DNA from: Echinarachnius parma
Taxonomy: Eukaryota > Echinodermata > Echinoidea > Clypeasteroida > Echinarachniidae
Direction: 5' to 3'
NCBI GenBank assembly: GCA_037951105.1
Contig: JBAMJV010007128.1
Location: 55,560 to 119,559, forward strand
Length of the DNA stretch: 64,000 bases
In this document: positions 12,796 to 23,198 of the stretch, piece after piece
Layout: every line of letters begins with the position of its first letter
Numbering within the stretch: position 1 is the first letter of the stretch
Position numbers and translations under genes: made by a program
The notes under the pieces: generated by a model
What the model was told of the DNA's origin: nothing
Database searches by the model: none
Seen by the model: the letters and a program-made list of their open reading frames with translations, nothing else

Positions 12796-13799
12796 TTATG
12801 GCAGGATAAGAGTTAAAGATAATGAATCCGTTTTCCGCCGAATGCGCCATCATGTTTTCTGGATTGATCTGGCACATGTGGACCTCCATGTGCCCGAGAT
12901 CGTGTTTGAAAATCTCTTCAACTCTTCCTGCATTCCAAAACATATATGAAGTCCCATCGGGTACCTTGGTAACAAGGGCTCGCAGAGCACTCTTAAGGTT
13001 CTTTAACATGCGCGTTTTTCAGACATCTTCCAATGATGGTGAAAATGACAAAACGAGACATTTGCTATCCACTAGCCACCAGCGGAGGCATAGCAAATCT
13101 TCAGTAGTTTGTTTGTCGGCTGTAGCAGTCTTGATCGTGTTGGTGTATTTGGTGGTAGCGATCCTCATCGACTCCTTCAGCGATCTGACAGTTTCGGAGC
13201 ACACAAAAACCTACGTCAAATGGAGCTGCCAGATGGCTACGGTTATTCCACTCCTCGCCATGATCCGCTTCCAGCAACTTCTGCTGGGAAGTTTCCAGTC
13301 GTTCGGGTGGAAGCAATCATTCACCTTTATGCACGGGCTAATCGAGAGCCACGACAGAATCCTGTTGCTGAGCTGTATCGGGATCTTCACCCTCAACATC
13401 TTCCGTTTTGTCGGATCCGTCGCGCTCTTGTTTCAAGCCCCTTCGCTCGATCCAGATGTCCTCACGCTGGCTTGCTTCGGAACCGTTGTTGCGCTCTTCC
13501 AGATTGTCTCCTTATGGAAGATGACGATGTTCCTGTTCGTTGTCCAGCGCCAGGTTATACACGGCCTGTCAAATAGGAGATGGACCTTCCTATGTCTCAT
13601 TTATGCGATCATGCTAAATGCAGCGCAGTGGGTGGTTGATAGCATGAAGATACATACGTGGCCAGAGCTGAGGGCATAATATTACGGTCAAACGGGTGAG
13701 ATCATTGGAGTGATCCTTGAACCATTGTCTTCGCTGTACGGACTCCACGCTGCGTTTGTTGCCCTAGAGGTTTCTAGAGCATTGTGGGATGCGTTGTAA

Positions 13800-14149
13800 C
13801 TTCATGACACTTAATGCCCCCTGAAGGTCGAAGAAAGACCTCAACTAGCCCGACCTTTTTTTAAGGCCTAAAGCTAAATGACAGAAATGGGAAACGCCCC
13901 ACCCCAAATTAAATTAAATTGCACGCTATTTATTACCAACCGTGTGAAATAATATATTTTGTTACTTATATTGGATTATAATATGTGACCGGCCTATAAC
14001 AATTTTGGAAAGCCGTTAGTTTCTTTGTCAAATCACTGAACAGTTATGTGTAAAAGGCATACATTTTGCATGTATTCAATGCGTATGCGCGTTCTGTGCC
14101 TAAAATGTGATGAAACGATTTTTTCGGTGACTGTGAACAGTCCGGGCTC
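13800..14149. other. B1 3' flank, no gene
   Basis: The first 15 bases (CTTCATGACACTTAA) match the B2 3' flank. A short inverted sequence GAAGGTCGAAGAAAGACCTC lies just beyond. Nothing else recognised. Confidence 0.4.
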
Positions 14150-14390
14150 ACTGTACGTGGTATATGTTCTAGAATATAAACGTGGGTGGTTACAATGTCC
14201 TTTATAATTAAACGGGAATAAAAAGTCCTAGGCTGTAACAAATACAACCAAAGCGTTTGTTATTTTGTGTAATACATGTAGTTATCATATTTTAAAGAAG
14301 TATACAATGTATAACTTTCTAGTTGCGATTTCACCATCGTCTGTTTATTTAATTTATTGATTGCGGTAGATACATTTACCAATTTAGTGG
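14150..14390 (+). repeat. Direct repeat X, left copy
   Basis: About 240 bp (ACTGTACGTGG ... TTTACCAATTTAGTGG) recurs in the same orientation at 18721-18965, immediately outside the other end of the foldback-like element. Shared stretches include ATGTTCTAGAATATAAA, AAAGTCCTAGGCTGTAACAA and TTTCACCATCGTCTGTTTAT. It has no coding content. Confidence 0.75.
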
Positions 14391-14479
14391 GGTCAGATAA
14401 GTGTTAAACATCAAGGAAATCGTGCAAATAGTCATACAAGCAAGCAAATCGGCATGTACTTTACCTTTAGTTCACTTTT

Positions 14480-15850
14480 TCAGAAAAAAAATCTGGGCAC
14501 TCAAAATTCCAACATGGCGGCCATTTTCCAAGATGGCCGCCAAAAAGCTACTTTTTGTCATAAAAAGAGAAATAATCAGTAGATTTCAAGGATCTTGGAG
14601 TCGATTCCAATTATATATGGTGTGCAGAAACCCCATGTGCTACTTGTAGTAACTATCGAGTGGTGTATCTATTGTTAAAATTCAATATGGCGGCAATTTT
14701 CCAAGATGGCCGCCAAAAAAAGCTACTTTTTGTCATAAAAAGAGAAATAATCAGTAGATTTTAATGTTCTTGGAGTCGATTCCAATTATATATGGCATGC
14801 CGAAGTCACATGTGCTACATGTAGTAACTATCCAGTGGTGTATCTACTGTTAAAATCCAATATGGCGGCCATTTTCCAAGATGGCCGCCCAAAAAGCTAC
14901 ATTTGTCATAAAAAGATAAATAATCAGTAGATTTCAATGATCTTGGAGTCGATTCCAATTATATATGGCCTGCAGAAACCCCATGTGCTACATGTAGTTA
15001 TCTAGTGGCGTATCTACTGTTAAAATCCAATATGGTGGCCATTTTCCAAGATGGCCGCCAAAAAAGCTACTTTTTGTCATAACAAGAGAAATAATCAGTA
15101 GATTTTAATGATCTTGGGGTCGATTCCAATGATATATCGTATGCCGAAACCACATGTGCTACATGTAGTTATCTAGTGGCGTATCTACTGTTAAAATCCA
15201 ATATGGTGGCGATTTTCCGAGATGGCCGCTAAAAATCTACCTTTTGTCATGAGAAGAGAAATAATTAGTTGCTTTCATTGATCTTGCAGTCGATATATGC
15301 AGAAACCTAATGTTCTATATTTTTAGTCCCTATCCAATGGCGTAGCTACAGTTAAAATCCAATATGGCGGCCATTTCCCTTGATGATTGCTGAAAAAGCT
15401 ACATTTCTGCATATTCATTGAGTAAGTTGGTCAATTTCAATAAGTCGATTTAGTTCTGAATGATTTGTGGAAACCTAATTTGCTTTTCCAGACCTATTTA
15501 ATTGAGTAGCTACTGGAAAATCAAACATAACAACCATCTCCAAGATGGCGGCCATAAATACTTTGTATCATTAAAATACAAAGTCGATTGAAATAATGTT
15601 CGGTTTAATGATACCAATAGTGTTACATTCAGTAGCTATTGCAAAAATCCACTATGGCGCCCCATTTTTCCTAACATGGTTGCCAACAAGCGATATTTTA
15701 GCATATATATTGACACTGTTGGTCAATCCCAATGTTCTTGGAGTCGATATAAATGTGTATTATAAGTATATCTCAATTTGCGACATCCGAGCCTGTCCAG
15801 TTTCCAGTTGCGTAGTTACTGGAAAATCCAAGATGACTACAAGAATGTAA
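14480..15850 (+). repeat. Left satellite arm, ~175-bp units
   Basis: Units are marked by ATGGCGGCCATTTTCCAAG / ATGGCCGCC at about 14510, 14685, 14860, 15032, 15205, 15360, 15540 and 15655. Linkers contain AATAATCAGTAGATTT, TTGGAGTCGATTCCAATTAT and CATGTGCTACATGTAGT. The two half-motifs form a near-palindrome in each unit. Confidence 0.85.
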
Positions 15851-16375
15851 AGAATATGGAACGTTTAGGTCTCCCTTAAAGGCAGTATAACACATTTGCA
15901 TCCACCAAACCAGGTAGGAAAACAAATCTTGTAACTTATAGGCCTGAACGAAAGCTCTTAACGGACACATTCTACAATTTAAGTTTGATGTCCCTTTTTG
16001 ATCAGGTAAGAGAGAAATCAAATTTTGTATTTATTCATGTTTTCAAAATCGCTAAATCTTGGTCTTGATCTTGATTTTGATCTCGGACCCTCTGGTCTTG
16101 GACCCAACACTGCTGAGTTACCTCAAGCCATACTTTTTCCGATATTAAATTCGTTTATTGAAGAAGTAAGGGTTTAATTGATTTGATATTTCTCACACAT
16201 TTTATTTAACATCATTTCCTAGCTACATGCACATTTTGAGAAAGATCCGCGGTGTTTACAAATGTGTTTCACAACCTTTAATCTTAGCCGCATAACCAGA
16301 GGATGTCACCCGAAAGAATATCATACAAGCTTCTCTGCTAATAAGCGCGTTAGATTGCCTGGGCTAGTGTCAAAT

Positions 16376-16530
16376 ACAATTTATGTCTCAAGCAATCCAT
16401 CTAATTCATGGCCTTCTCCGTCTACCTGTGGTCTGTTCCCTGATGTCATATGACTGCAATATGCTTGCATTGCAGGCACGTCATGTTCCATCCTCACAAT
16501 GTGACCAAACCAACTAAATCTGTGTTTTGT
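16376..16530 (-). mobile_element. LINE open-reading-frame tail fragment
   Basis: The minus strand translates to LVWFGHIVRMEHDVP followed by GNRPQVDG-like sequence. This resembles the C-terminal WxGHxxRM ... GxRxxGRP tail of LINE-encoded polyproteins. It is short and has in-frame stops upstream. It sits in the centre of the foldback-like element. Confidence 0.45.
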
Positions 16531-17699
16531 AAATCTGAATACTTCCTATACCATTGTTAGACACCAAGGTTATTGAGTATTTTCCAGGATGGAAAATAGA
16601 TTGAAAGTAAAGGTTTGTTTTGTCAACATATCACAAATATTCAAGCAGTAAACCAAACAATTATCATCAAAGAGATTGACAGATCTCACTCCGTTGTAAC
16701 CTCCAGGAACTATTCTGGAACGAAAGTCAACCGCCCCTTGTTTCAAGCACGGAACTGATATACATCAGGACTCTGCATTTCAGTGTATGTCTCCATAATA
16801 TATCATTTAGAGCACTTCCCACCTGCAGGTACTGCAACTAACACTTGTTTTTGCCTAAGTACAGGTAAAGGATCAATCCAAACAATATTCTAGAATGAGC
16901 ATACAATTAGAATGCTGCAGTGAGCAGTTTCGACCTCCATCACGACAACCACATGTCCTACATACAAGCTTTTAACAGATCTGTCAGTTCTCTTTACCAG
17001 TCACCTCCCCGGACCCCCCCCCCCCCCCCCCCCCACTAATTTTACTCTTACACTTCATGCTCTGAATGAAATATGTATCAACAAATAATATACATGGTAC
17101 CAGTCTTATGCTTCGAAGACTTCATCCGTGGCATATGAATATTGTAATTTGGACTTTTATACAGTCACCGAGTGCTGCAGGGTCTACAAGGTCGGCTGAT
17201 TCTCTTAGCTGAAGGATTCCGGGATGTGTGCGTTGTAATAATCGCTCGATATTTCTGGTTATGGTTCTATAAAATTGTATTCCATCGAATGCACTTTAAT
17301 AACTGCACTCGCTTCATTTCCAGCCACTTCCATACCTTCAAGAAGTCTAGCCGTTAGCGACATTCGCGCACCTAGATTAGTTCAATTTCTAGCAAAAGAA
17401 GGCCTTCAGATTCTTACTGGATTGGGTTGCTCATAATAATCACAATGCACTGTTGTTCGCTTGTAGTTTATTCTACTAATCGGAGCTTGCAATGTTTGCT
17501 CATGGTTGTTAGTCATTTAGTTATATCTTCCTCCTGAAGCTGCCTCGTACACGAAAAATAGATGCCATCGGCGCTGACATTGCCGTAATTTGAAAACTAG
17601 CCTAGAACCGATGTAGAAAGTAGTGTGTAGCATGAAATTGTTTCTTGGTGTTAATGTAAATTTTTAATCCACTCCAAAATGCATTAAAATGTACCACAT

Positions 17700-18650
17700 C
17701 AACCGATTTGTATGCAAAATTGTAGCTTTTTTTGGCAGCAATCTTGGAAAATGGCCGCCACGTTGGATTTTACAGTCGCTACATCACTGGTAGAGGACTG
17801 AATGTTGCACATTCGGTTTTTGTGTACCATCATTTATTTGGATCAACTCCTAATTAGTTCTCTTTGTATGACAGTTAAATGACTAGGTTTTTGGCCGCCA
17901 TCATGGAAAATGGCCGCTATATTGGATTGTAACAGTATCTACACCACGGGATAGGGACTAAATATAGCACATTTAGTTTCTGCACACCATCATTTATTTA
18001 AATCGACTACAAGATCATTGAAATCGACTAGCTATTTCTCTTATTATGACAAAAAACAGCTTTTGGGCGGCCATCTTGGAAAATGGCCGCCATATTGGAT
18101 TTTAACAGTAGATACGCCACTAGATAACTACATGTAATAGCACATGGGGTTTCTGCATACCATATATATTTGGAATCGACTCCAAGATCCTTGAAATCAA
18201 CTGATTATTTCTCTTTTTATGACAAAAAGTAGCTTTTTGGCGGCCATCTTGGAAAATGGACACCATGTTGGAATTTTGCATGGCCAGATTTTTTTCTGAA
18301 AAAGTTGACAACATGAAATGATACCATATATAATTGGAATCGACTCAAGATCATTAAAATCTACTGATTATTTCTCTTTTGATGACAAAAAGTAGCTTTT
18401 TTGGCGGCCATCTTGGAAAATGGCCGCCATATTGGATTTTAACAGTAGATACACCACTGGATAGTTACTACAAGTAGCACATGTGGTTTCGGCATACCAT
18501 ATATCATTGGAATTGACTCCAAGATCCCTAAAATCTACTGATTATTTCACTTTTTATGACAAAAAGTAGCTTTTTGGCGGCCATCTTCGAAAATGGCCGC
18601 CATGTTGGAATTTTGCGTGTCCAGATTTTTTTTCTGAAAAAGTGGACAAC
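17700..18650 (-). repeat. Right satellite arm, ~170-bp units (inverted)
   Basis: Same unit as the left arm on the other strand, marked by GGCGGCCATCTTGGAAAATG at about 17740, 17895, 18066, 18238, 18398 and 18578. The outermost unit, and also the one at ~18238, carries the TTTTTTTCTGAAAAAGT spacer seen once in the left arm. Confidence 0.85.
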
Positions 18651-18720
18651 AGGTAATGTACATGCCAATTTGCTTGCTTGTATGACTATTTGCACGATTG
18701 TTACGCCTATCTGCTCCACT

Positions 18721-18965
18721 AACTGTACTTGGTAAATGTTCTAGAATATAAAAGTGGGTGGTTACAATGACCTTCTATAATTGAACGGGAATTAAAAGTC
18801 CTAGGCTGTAACAAATACAACCAAAGCATATGTTATTTTTGGTAATGCATGTAGTTTTCATATTTCTGAAGATTATAATATATAGGTACTTTCGAGTTTC
18901 GATTTCACCATCGTCTGTTTATTTAATTCATGAATTACGGTAGACAGATTTACCAAACTAGTTGA
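18721..18965 (+). repeat. Direct repeat X, right copy
   Basis: Begins directly after the inner CTGCTCCACT end of the foldback-like element with AACTGTACTTGG. It runs to TTTACCAAACTAGTTGAG and is co-oriented with the copy at 14150-14390. Confidence 0.75.
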
Positions 18966-19280
18966 GGACGCCTACATGATGGCAATACCTGCTAGAATTG
19001 AACATGCATCTGACCATAATTAATTTTTTATTCGAGTTGTTTATTTCCCCCTATATAATTATGTTAATGCCCTAATGAGTATTAGAAGTCGAGGTCTGGG
19101 TGGGTGGGAGACATGGGGGAAACTTAGAGAGGGGGGGGGGGGGGGGGGACGACTAGAATTATGATTTTGCGGGGTTGTCTCTCAGCCAACTTGAAAACGG
19201 GGGTATAGGGAGCTGGTGACAGGGGGGGGGGGGGGTGGGGGTGGGGGATAAGGTCTTGAGAGCTGTCAAGCTGAGTGAGA
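18966..19280. other. Poly-G-rich spacer
   Basis: Contains G runs at about 19131-19149 and 19222-19236 and repeated GTCTTGGGAGCTG. No gene. The end of a decayed hAT-like element is possible, but no termini were found. Confidence 0.4.
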
Positions 19281-20019
19281 AACAGGGTCTTGGGAGCTGA
19301 TCATTTTTTTTAATTGGTCTAATATAAAGAGCGGATATCGTTTACTTATAAGTCTACAGAGAAAACATATCTATTATTCTCTAGGCATACATGTACAGTT
19401 ATTTCGACCGCTTCATATTTCATGGTATTGTTGACTTGAGAAATGGAGCGAGACGGCACACAAATGCAACAGCATTCTTGTATAAAATATGTATTGTTGT
19501 TAATTCATTTTTACAAATATTTTGTTCAAACACGTAATAACGGAAACAACCCAAAAATTGATATGGTGGAGATAATTGTGATTGTGGCTATAATATGGAT
19601 TGAACTAATGTTGTTAGACATTCAATTGTTAGCTTGTGTTACTTTATTAATTTGTTTACCAAACACTAGTTATAGCTGTCACATGTAAATGTTGCTGGAA
19701 CATACATGTACAGAATAATAAAGGAATAACTTATCACATGAATATTTACAAAAGAACATTGATGATACAAGCATGAATATAATCATGACATCCAGATATG
19801 TACAATACTTTTATATATGGAATCGGGCTAAAAATTACAGTGTGTGTGATTTTCTGCCTATATCGTAACTTTGTTGATGTTGAAAAAAGTGATACTGATC
19901 TAATTAGCTTACTGATTAACAATGGCCTACATGTGGTAGCTGTTAGATATTAAATCAAGGAGATATATTTCATTTATTATAGTACATGTGCATATCTACG
20001 CTCATCATTCTATACATAA

Positions 20020-20385
20020 TTAAAGGGATCTAGTAACTTTGTTGGCATGTACAAACAGTGATGAACGGTTGGTGAAATGTGTGGTTTTGTGATTTGATAT
20101 TTTGTCTTTTGATTATTATGTGAATATCTCACGTTAAATGGATGTTACATTATGGCCGAGAAATGAGACAAAATGCAAAGTAATATTCCTTTACTCATTG
20201 CAATGACTTTATACACAGTAATGACTATCAAGTGGATAGTTTAATATCAGAATACTACATTCATAAACATCTTTTTAACAAAAAAGGACATGTAATTAAC
20301 AACCAAAACCTGTGTCATGCATCTATTGGTAATACGGATACAACACGGTATAAAAGAACCACTAGATTTGTGGATTTGGAAACAA
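20020..20385 (-). mobile_element. MITE family R1 copy
   Basis: Starts TTAAAGGGATCTAGTAACTTTGTTG, as do other R1 copies (41297, 43128, 46858, 61414). Internal marks are CAAAGTAATATTCC, ACTATCAAGTGGATAG and ACACGGTATAAAAG. The far terminus is deleted here. Confidence 0.7.
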
Positions 20386-20720
20386 AAAATTATTGCTGGA
20401 ATGTTGAAATGTATCGATCACCTTTTCCGAATGTCCTGTATATTATACGTCGATACGAGGACAGAATAAACAACTGTGTAAATACATATTTAGGTCTCTA
20501 TTTCTTCAGGACCAAACATTTTACTATGTTGACATAAGTTCATGAGCCGTGCACATGATGATGCTGTGAGATCAAGCTAAAAGTCTTTGGGGTTCCGGTC
20601 TTGCCGAACTCCCATTTTGTGACCGATTAATACAAATGTTATTATAGTATTCACCAACTATTTCAATAGTGTATTGACACGTACTACACAGATCAAAATA
20701 TATTGTTTCGACATGAATAA

Positions 20721-20773
20721 AACAGAGAGAGAGGGAGAGAGAGAGGGAAACAGAGAGAGGGAGAGAGAGAAGG
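20721..20773 (+). repeat. GA-rich microsatellite
   Basis: Interrupted (GA)n/(GGGA) tract. Absent from the matching place beside B3. Confidence 0.85.
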
Positions 20774-20924
20774 AGCTGTGCTTCGTTCCACTCAACGAAC
20801 ACCCCTTGAAAGTGAAACAAACGTGAAACATAAGGAAGTAATTAAGCATCGTCATGAATATACGTATCATGAATTAACCTCGGATATACACGTTTTACCA
20901 TTATACGCGATGTTATAATCGGAT

Positions 20925-21044
20925 ATTGACTAATGCGTCACGGAAGCGGGAGATTGGCGGATCATACTAAACACATAATTCTTAATCATCAACCGATCGA
21001 CAAAACGAAGTTGTCCAGATATAACGCTATTTGCATTATCCACA
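20925..21044 (+). promoter_or_regulatory. Conserved 5' flank of B2
   Basis: Shares CGGATATTGACTAATGCGTC, ACGGAAGCGGGAGATTGG, GGATCATACTAAACACATAA and the stretch up to the ATG with B3, and more loosely with B1. Likely core promoter/5' UTR. The transcription start cannot be seen. Confidence 0.5.
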
Positions 21045-23198
21045 ATGACACCAGGGCAACCCGAAGTCGTGAAATTGACACGGTACACCAGTTCATTATT
21101 GATCTGCCTGTTCGTCAGTGTTGCCATCTGTTGCGCCATCTTGCCCGCCATACCGACGGAGAGCAATGGCTCGGCGGGGAAAGAGTCAATACGAGCGGAT
21201 TTAACTTACACCATCACGCGATTTGGCCTCACCGTTGTTCTTCTCGCATTTGGGGTGTCTCTTGCTCGGATGATCCAAAGAAAGGAGGATTATCATCGGA
21301 GTCAGGAAATCTTTTGGCCACTCCGGTGCAGGCACTGTGCCAAGCTCTTCGGACTGACCCAAACACAATCAGATGATGACGGGAATCCCGGAGGCCTAGC
21401 GAACTCTGACATCGAGAGCTCTTTATTTCAAACTCATGATACAGACAGGAACCCATTAAAGAAGCGAGTATTAAGTCTGAGGGAGTGCACTTTTTCATCC
21501 AGATCTTTAGTAAGTAGGAGCAACACACAACAGGAATTAAGACAGAATCGACCAGATATTGAGTTGGACATTCCGCTTGCAAATGAGATTAAGACAGGAG
21601 CTAGGCGCAAACGGAAGAACGTTCAGCAACTCGTTGCACCTCCGATGCCCGCGCGCTCATCCTGCTCTTCATCAACACAAGAATCCTCGGAAAATCCCAT
21701 CTATTTGTTTAATGAACAACGTCACAATCGCCTGTATACCAATAATACAATTCCATCCTGCATTTGCAACCCTGCGTCCGTGACAGATTCGGAATTAAAC
21801 GGCCAGCCCCAGGTTCGTTACAGTAGACCTCACAGGTCCCTTCTGCACATAATATTCATCTTCGGGACAGTGTTGCAACTAAACATTCTCCTACAAATTG
21901 TAGCCGTGATCATGTGCCTATCGAAGAGGGATAACTACCCCGTTCTGAACATCGCACTCGCAGGGCAACTCCTCGTTGACTTAACCTTCTTCACAACCAT
22001 CGTGATCGGACTTAAATTTCTTACCGTGTACTACGATGCAGTGTTTATCGACGAGGCGAAATTCTCTCATGTGCTGGGTATGATATTTTCTATTGGAATC
22101 TGGATAACTGCTATCAAGACAACGAACCCTCTGGCGCTTTCAAAGGTCCACACTATGGAGCCAACTTTCCCTTGTAACTTGGATGGAAAGTTTGGCAAAG
22201 TCCGGCAGACAGCCGAACATATAATGACTCCGTTTTCCGCAGAATGCGCCATCATGTTTTCTGGATTGATCTGGCACATGTGGACCTCCATGTGCCCGAA
22301 ATCTTGTTTGAAAATCTATTCAACTCTGCCTGCATTCCAAAACATATCTGACGTCCCTTCTGTTACCTTGGTAACCAGGGCTTCGAGAGCAATCTTAAGG
22401 TTCTTTAAAAAGTGCGCTTTTCACAAACCTCCCAATGATGTTGATGATGACGAAACAAGACATTTGCAGTCCACCGGCCACCACCAGAGGCAGAGCAAAT
22501 CTTTAGTCGTGTATTTGTCAACTCTACCAGTCTTGATTGTGTTGGTGTATTTGGTGGTGACGATCATCATCGACTCCTCCAGCGACTTGAGCGTTTCGGA
22601 AAATACAAAAACCTACGTCAAATGGAGCTGTCAGACGGCTACTATTATACCGCTCCTCGCAATGATGCGCTTCCAACAACGTCTACTGGGAAGTTTCCAG
22701 TCGTTCGGGTTGAAGCATGGAATTTCCTTCATGCACGGTCTCATCGAGAGCCACGACAGAATCCTGCTGCTGAGCTGCATGGGGATATTCACACTCAATA
22801 TCTTCCGTTTTGTTGGATCATTCGCGCTCTTGTTTCGCGCCACTTCGCTCGATCCAGATATCCTCACGCTGGCGTGCTTCGGAACCGTTTTCGCGCTCTT
22901 CCAGATGGTTTCCTTTTGGAAGATGACGATGTTCCTGTTCGTCGTCCAGCGCCAGGTTATAGACGGCCTGTCTAACAGGAGATGGACATTCCTCTGTCTG
23001 ATTTATGCGATCTTCCTAAATGCAGCGCAATGGGTGGTTGATAGCATGAATATAAATACGTGGCCGGAGCTGAGGGCATACTACGGTCCAACGGGTGAGA
23101 TAATTGGATTGATTCTTGAGCCAGTGTCCTCGCTGTACGGACTCCACGCTGCGTTGGTCGCCCTAGAGGTTTCTAGGGGAGTGTGGAATGTGTTGTAA
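21045..23198 (+). CDS. Otopetrin-like proton channel B2 (intact, single exon)
   Basis: 717 residues, uninterrupted. Predicted plasma-membrane protein with about 12 helices in two six-helix halves. TM1 ~17-37 and TM2 ~55-77 precede the cytosolic FWPLRCRHCA motif (90-99). A Ser/Asn-rich loop (~100-260) leads to SRPHRSLLHI before TM3. TM6 carries PFSAECAIMFSGLIWHMW, and a polar linker leads to the second half. The end shows the otopetrin signature FVVQRQV, RRWTFLCLIY, NAAQWVVDS and YYGPTGEIIGLILEP with GLHAAL (His ~701). Canonical otopetrins have an Arg before that His (YRxHS); here it is Tyr-Gly-Leu-His. Family: proton-selective, acid-gated channels. The substrate here is inferred from the family only. 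The start ATG has A at -3. Flanks match B3. Confidence 0.78.
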   Translation: MTPGQPEVVKLTRYTSSLLICLFVSVAICCAILPAIPTESNGSAGKESIRADLTYTITRFGLTVVLLAFGVSLARMIQRKEDYHRSQEIFWPLRCRHCAKLFGLTQTQSDDDGNPGGLANSDIESSLFQTHDTDRNPLKKRVLSLRECTFSSRSLVSRSNTQQELRQNRPDIELDIPLANEIKTGARRKRKNVQQLVAPPMPARSSCSSSTQESSENPIYLFNEQRHNRLYTNNTIPSCICNPASVTDSELNGQPQVRYSRPHRSLLHIIFIFGTVLQLNILLQIVAVIMCLSKRDNYPVLNIALAGQLLVDLTFFTTIVIGLKFLTVYYDAVFIDEAKFSHVLGMIFSIGIWITAIKTTNPLALSKVHTMEPTFPCNLDGKFGKVRQTAEHIMTPFSAECAIMFSGLIWHMWTSMCPKSCLKIYSTLPAFQNISDVPSVTLVTRASRAILRFFKKCAFHKPPNDVDDDETRHLQSTGHHQRQSKSLVVYLSTLPVLIVLVYLVVTIIIDSSSDLSVSENTKTYVKWSCQTATIIPLLAMMRFQQRLLGSFQSFGLKHGISFMHGLIESHDRILLLSCMGIFTLNIFRFVGSFALLFRATSLDPDILTLACFGTVFALFQMVSFWKMTMFLFVVQRQVIDGLSNRRWTFLCLIYAIFLNAAQWVVDSMNINTWPELRAYYGPTGEIIGLILEPVSSLYGLHAALVALEVSRGVWNVL

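Larger units (their letters stand above)
6591..12812 (+). mobile_element. piggyBac element, structurally complete
   Basis: Flanked by the TTAA duplication diagnostic of piggyBac (6587-6590 and 12813-12816). The 17-bp terminal inverted repeats are CTCTCATCGTGCCATAA on the left and CTCTTATCCTGCCATAA on the right, 15/17 identical. At 6.2 kb it is long for the family because of a 1.4 kb repeat-filled intron and 2.6 kb of noncoding 3' sequence. The left subterminal 130 bp is rich in CACGCGAGCG-like motifs. It interrupts the coding region of B1. With intact ends and an open transposase it looks young. Confidence 0.92.
5529..13799 (+). pseudogene. Otopetrin-like channel B1, split by a piggyBac insertion
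   Basis: Orthologous layout to intact B2: TM1 from MESEQPEVVKLTRYTSSLL, the FWPLRCRHCA loop, TM3-TM5 and LDGKFGK up to 6586. The C-terminal half resumes at 12817 with the PFSAECAIMF TM6 segment and runs to 13799. It is not functional as it stands. Frame changes occur between about 5733 and 5936, the 6.2 kb transposon follows Gln-Thr-Ala, and there is an in-frame stop near 13677 where B2 reads LRAYYG. At the insertion point B1 reads CAGACAGCC-TTAA-AGATAATG across the element, matching B2 apart from substitutions. The frame changes therefore need not be caused by the transposon, and their order is unknown. Confidence 0.8.
14391..18720. mobile_element. Foldback-like element with satellite-built inverted arms
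   Basis: The two ends are inverted copies of each other. The left end reads ATCGTGCAAATAGTCATACA shortly inside the boundary, and the right end gives the same on the opposite strand. Each arm is a tandem array of ~157-179-bp units: about eight from 14480 to 15850 and six from 17700 to 18650. Units become more diverged towards the middle. This is the architecture of foldback elements. The central ~1.8 kb holds no intact gene. Confidence 0.7.
19280..20924 (+). other. Upstream half of the B2 duplication block
   Basis: Matches the sequence beyond B3 (46291 to about 48680) in mirror image, including small features such as GCATGGTATTGTTGACTTGA-like text and AGACGGCACACAAATGCA (about 19450 and 48475). 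It holds an R1 MITE at 20020-20385 that is at the same place beside B3, a worn membrane-type open frame (19443-19688) and a GA-rich microsatellite (20721-20773). No intact gene. Confidence 0.7.

Noticed and set aside
14150-18965. Reading the X direct repeats as terminal repeats of a retroelement
   Set aside because: No primer-binding or coding signals, no TG..CA ends, and the interior is inverted satellite arms.
20232-20537. 101-codon open frame upstream of B2
   Set aside because: It lies across an R1 MITE and is not conserved as a frame in the B3 block.
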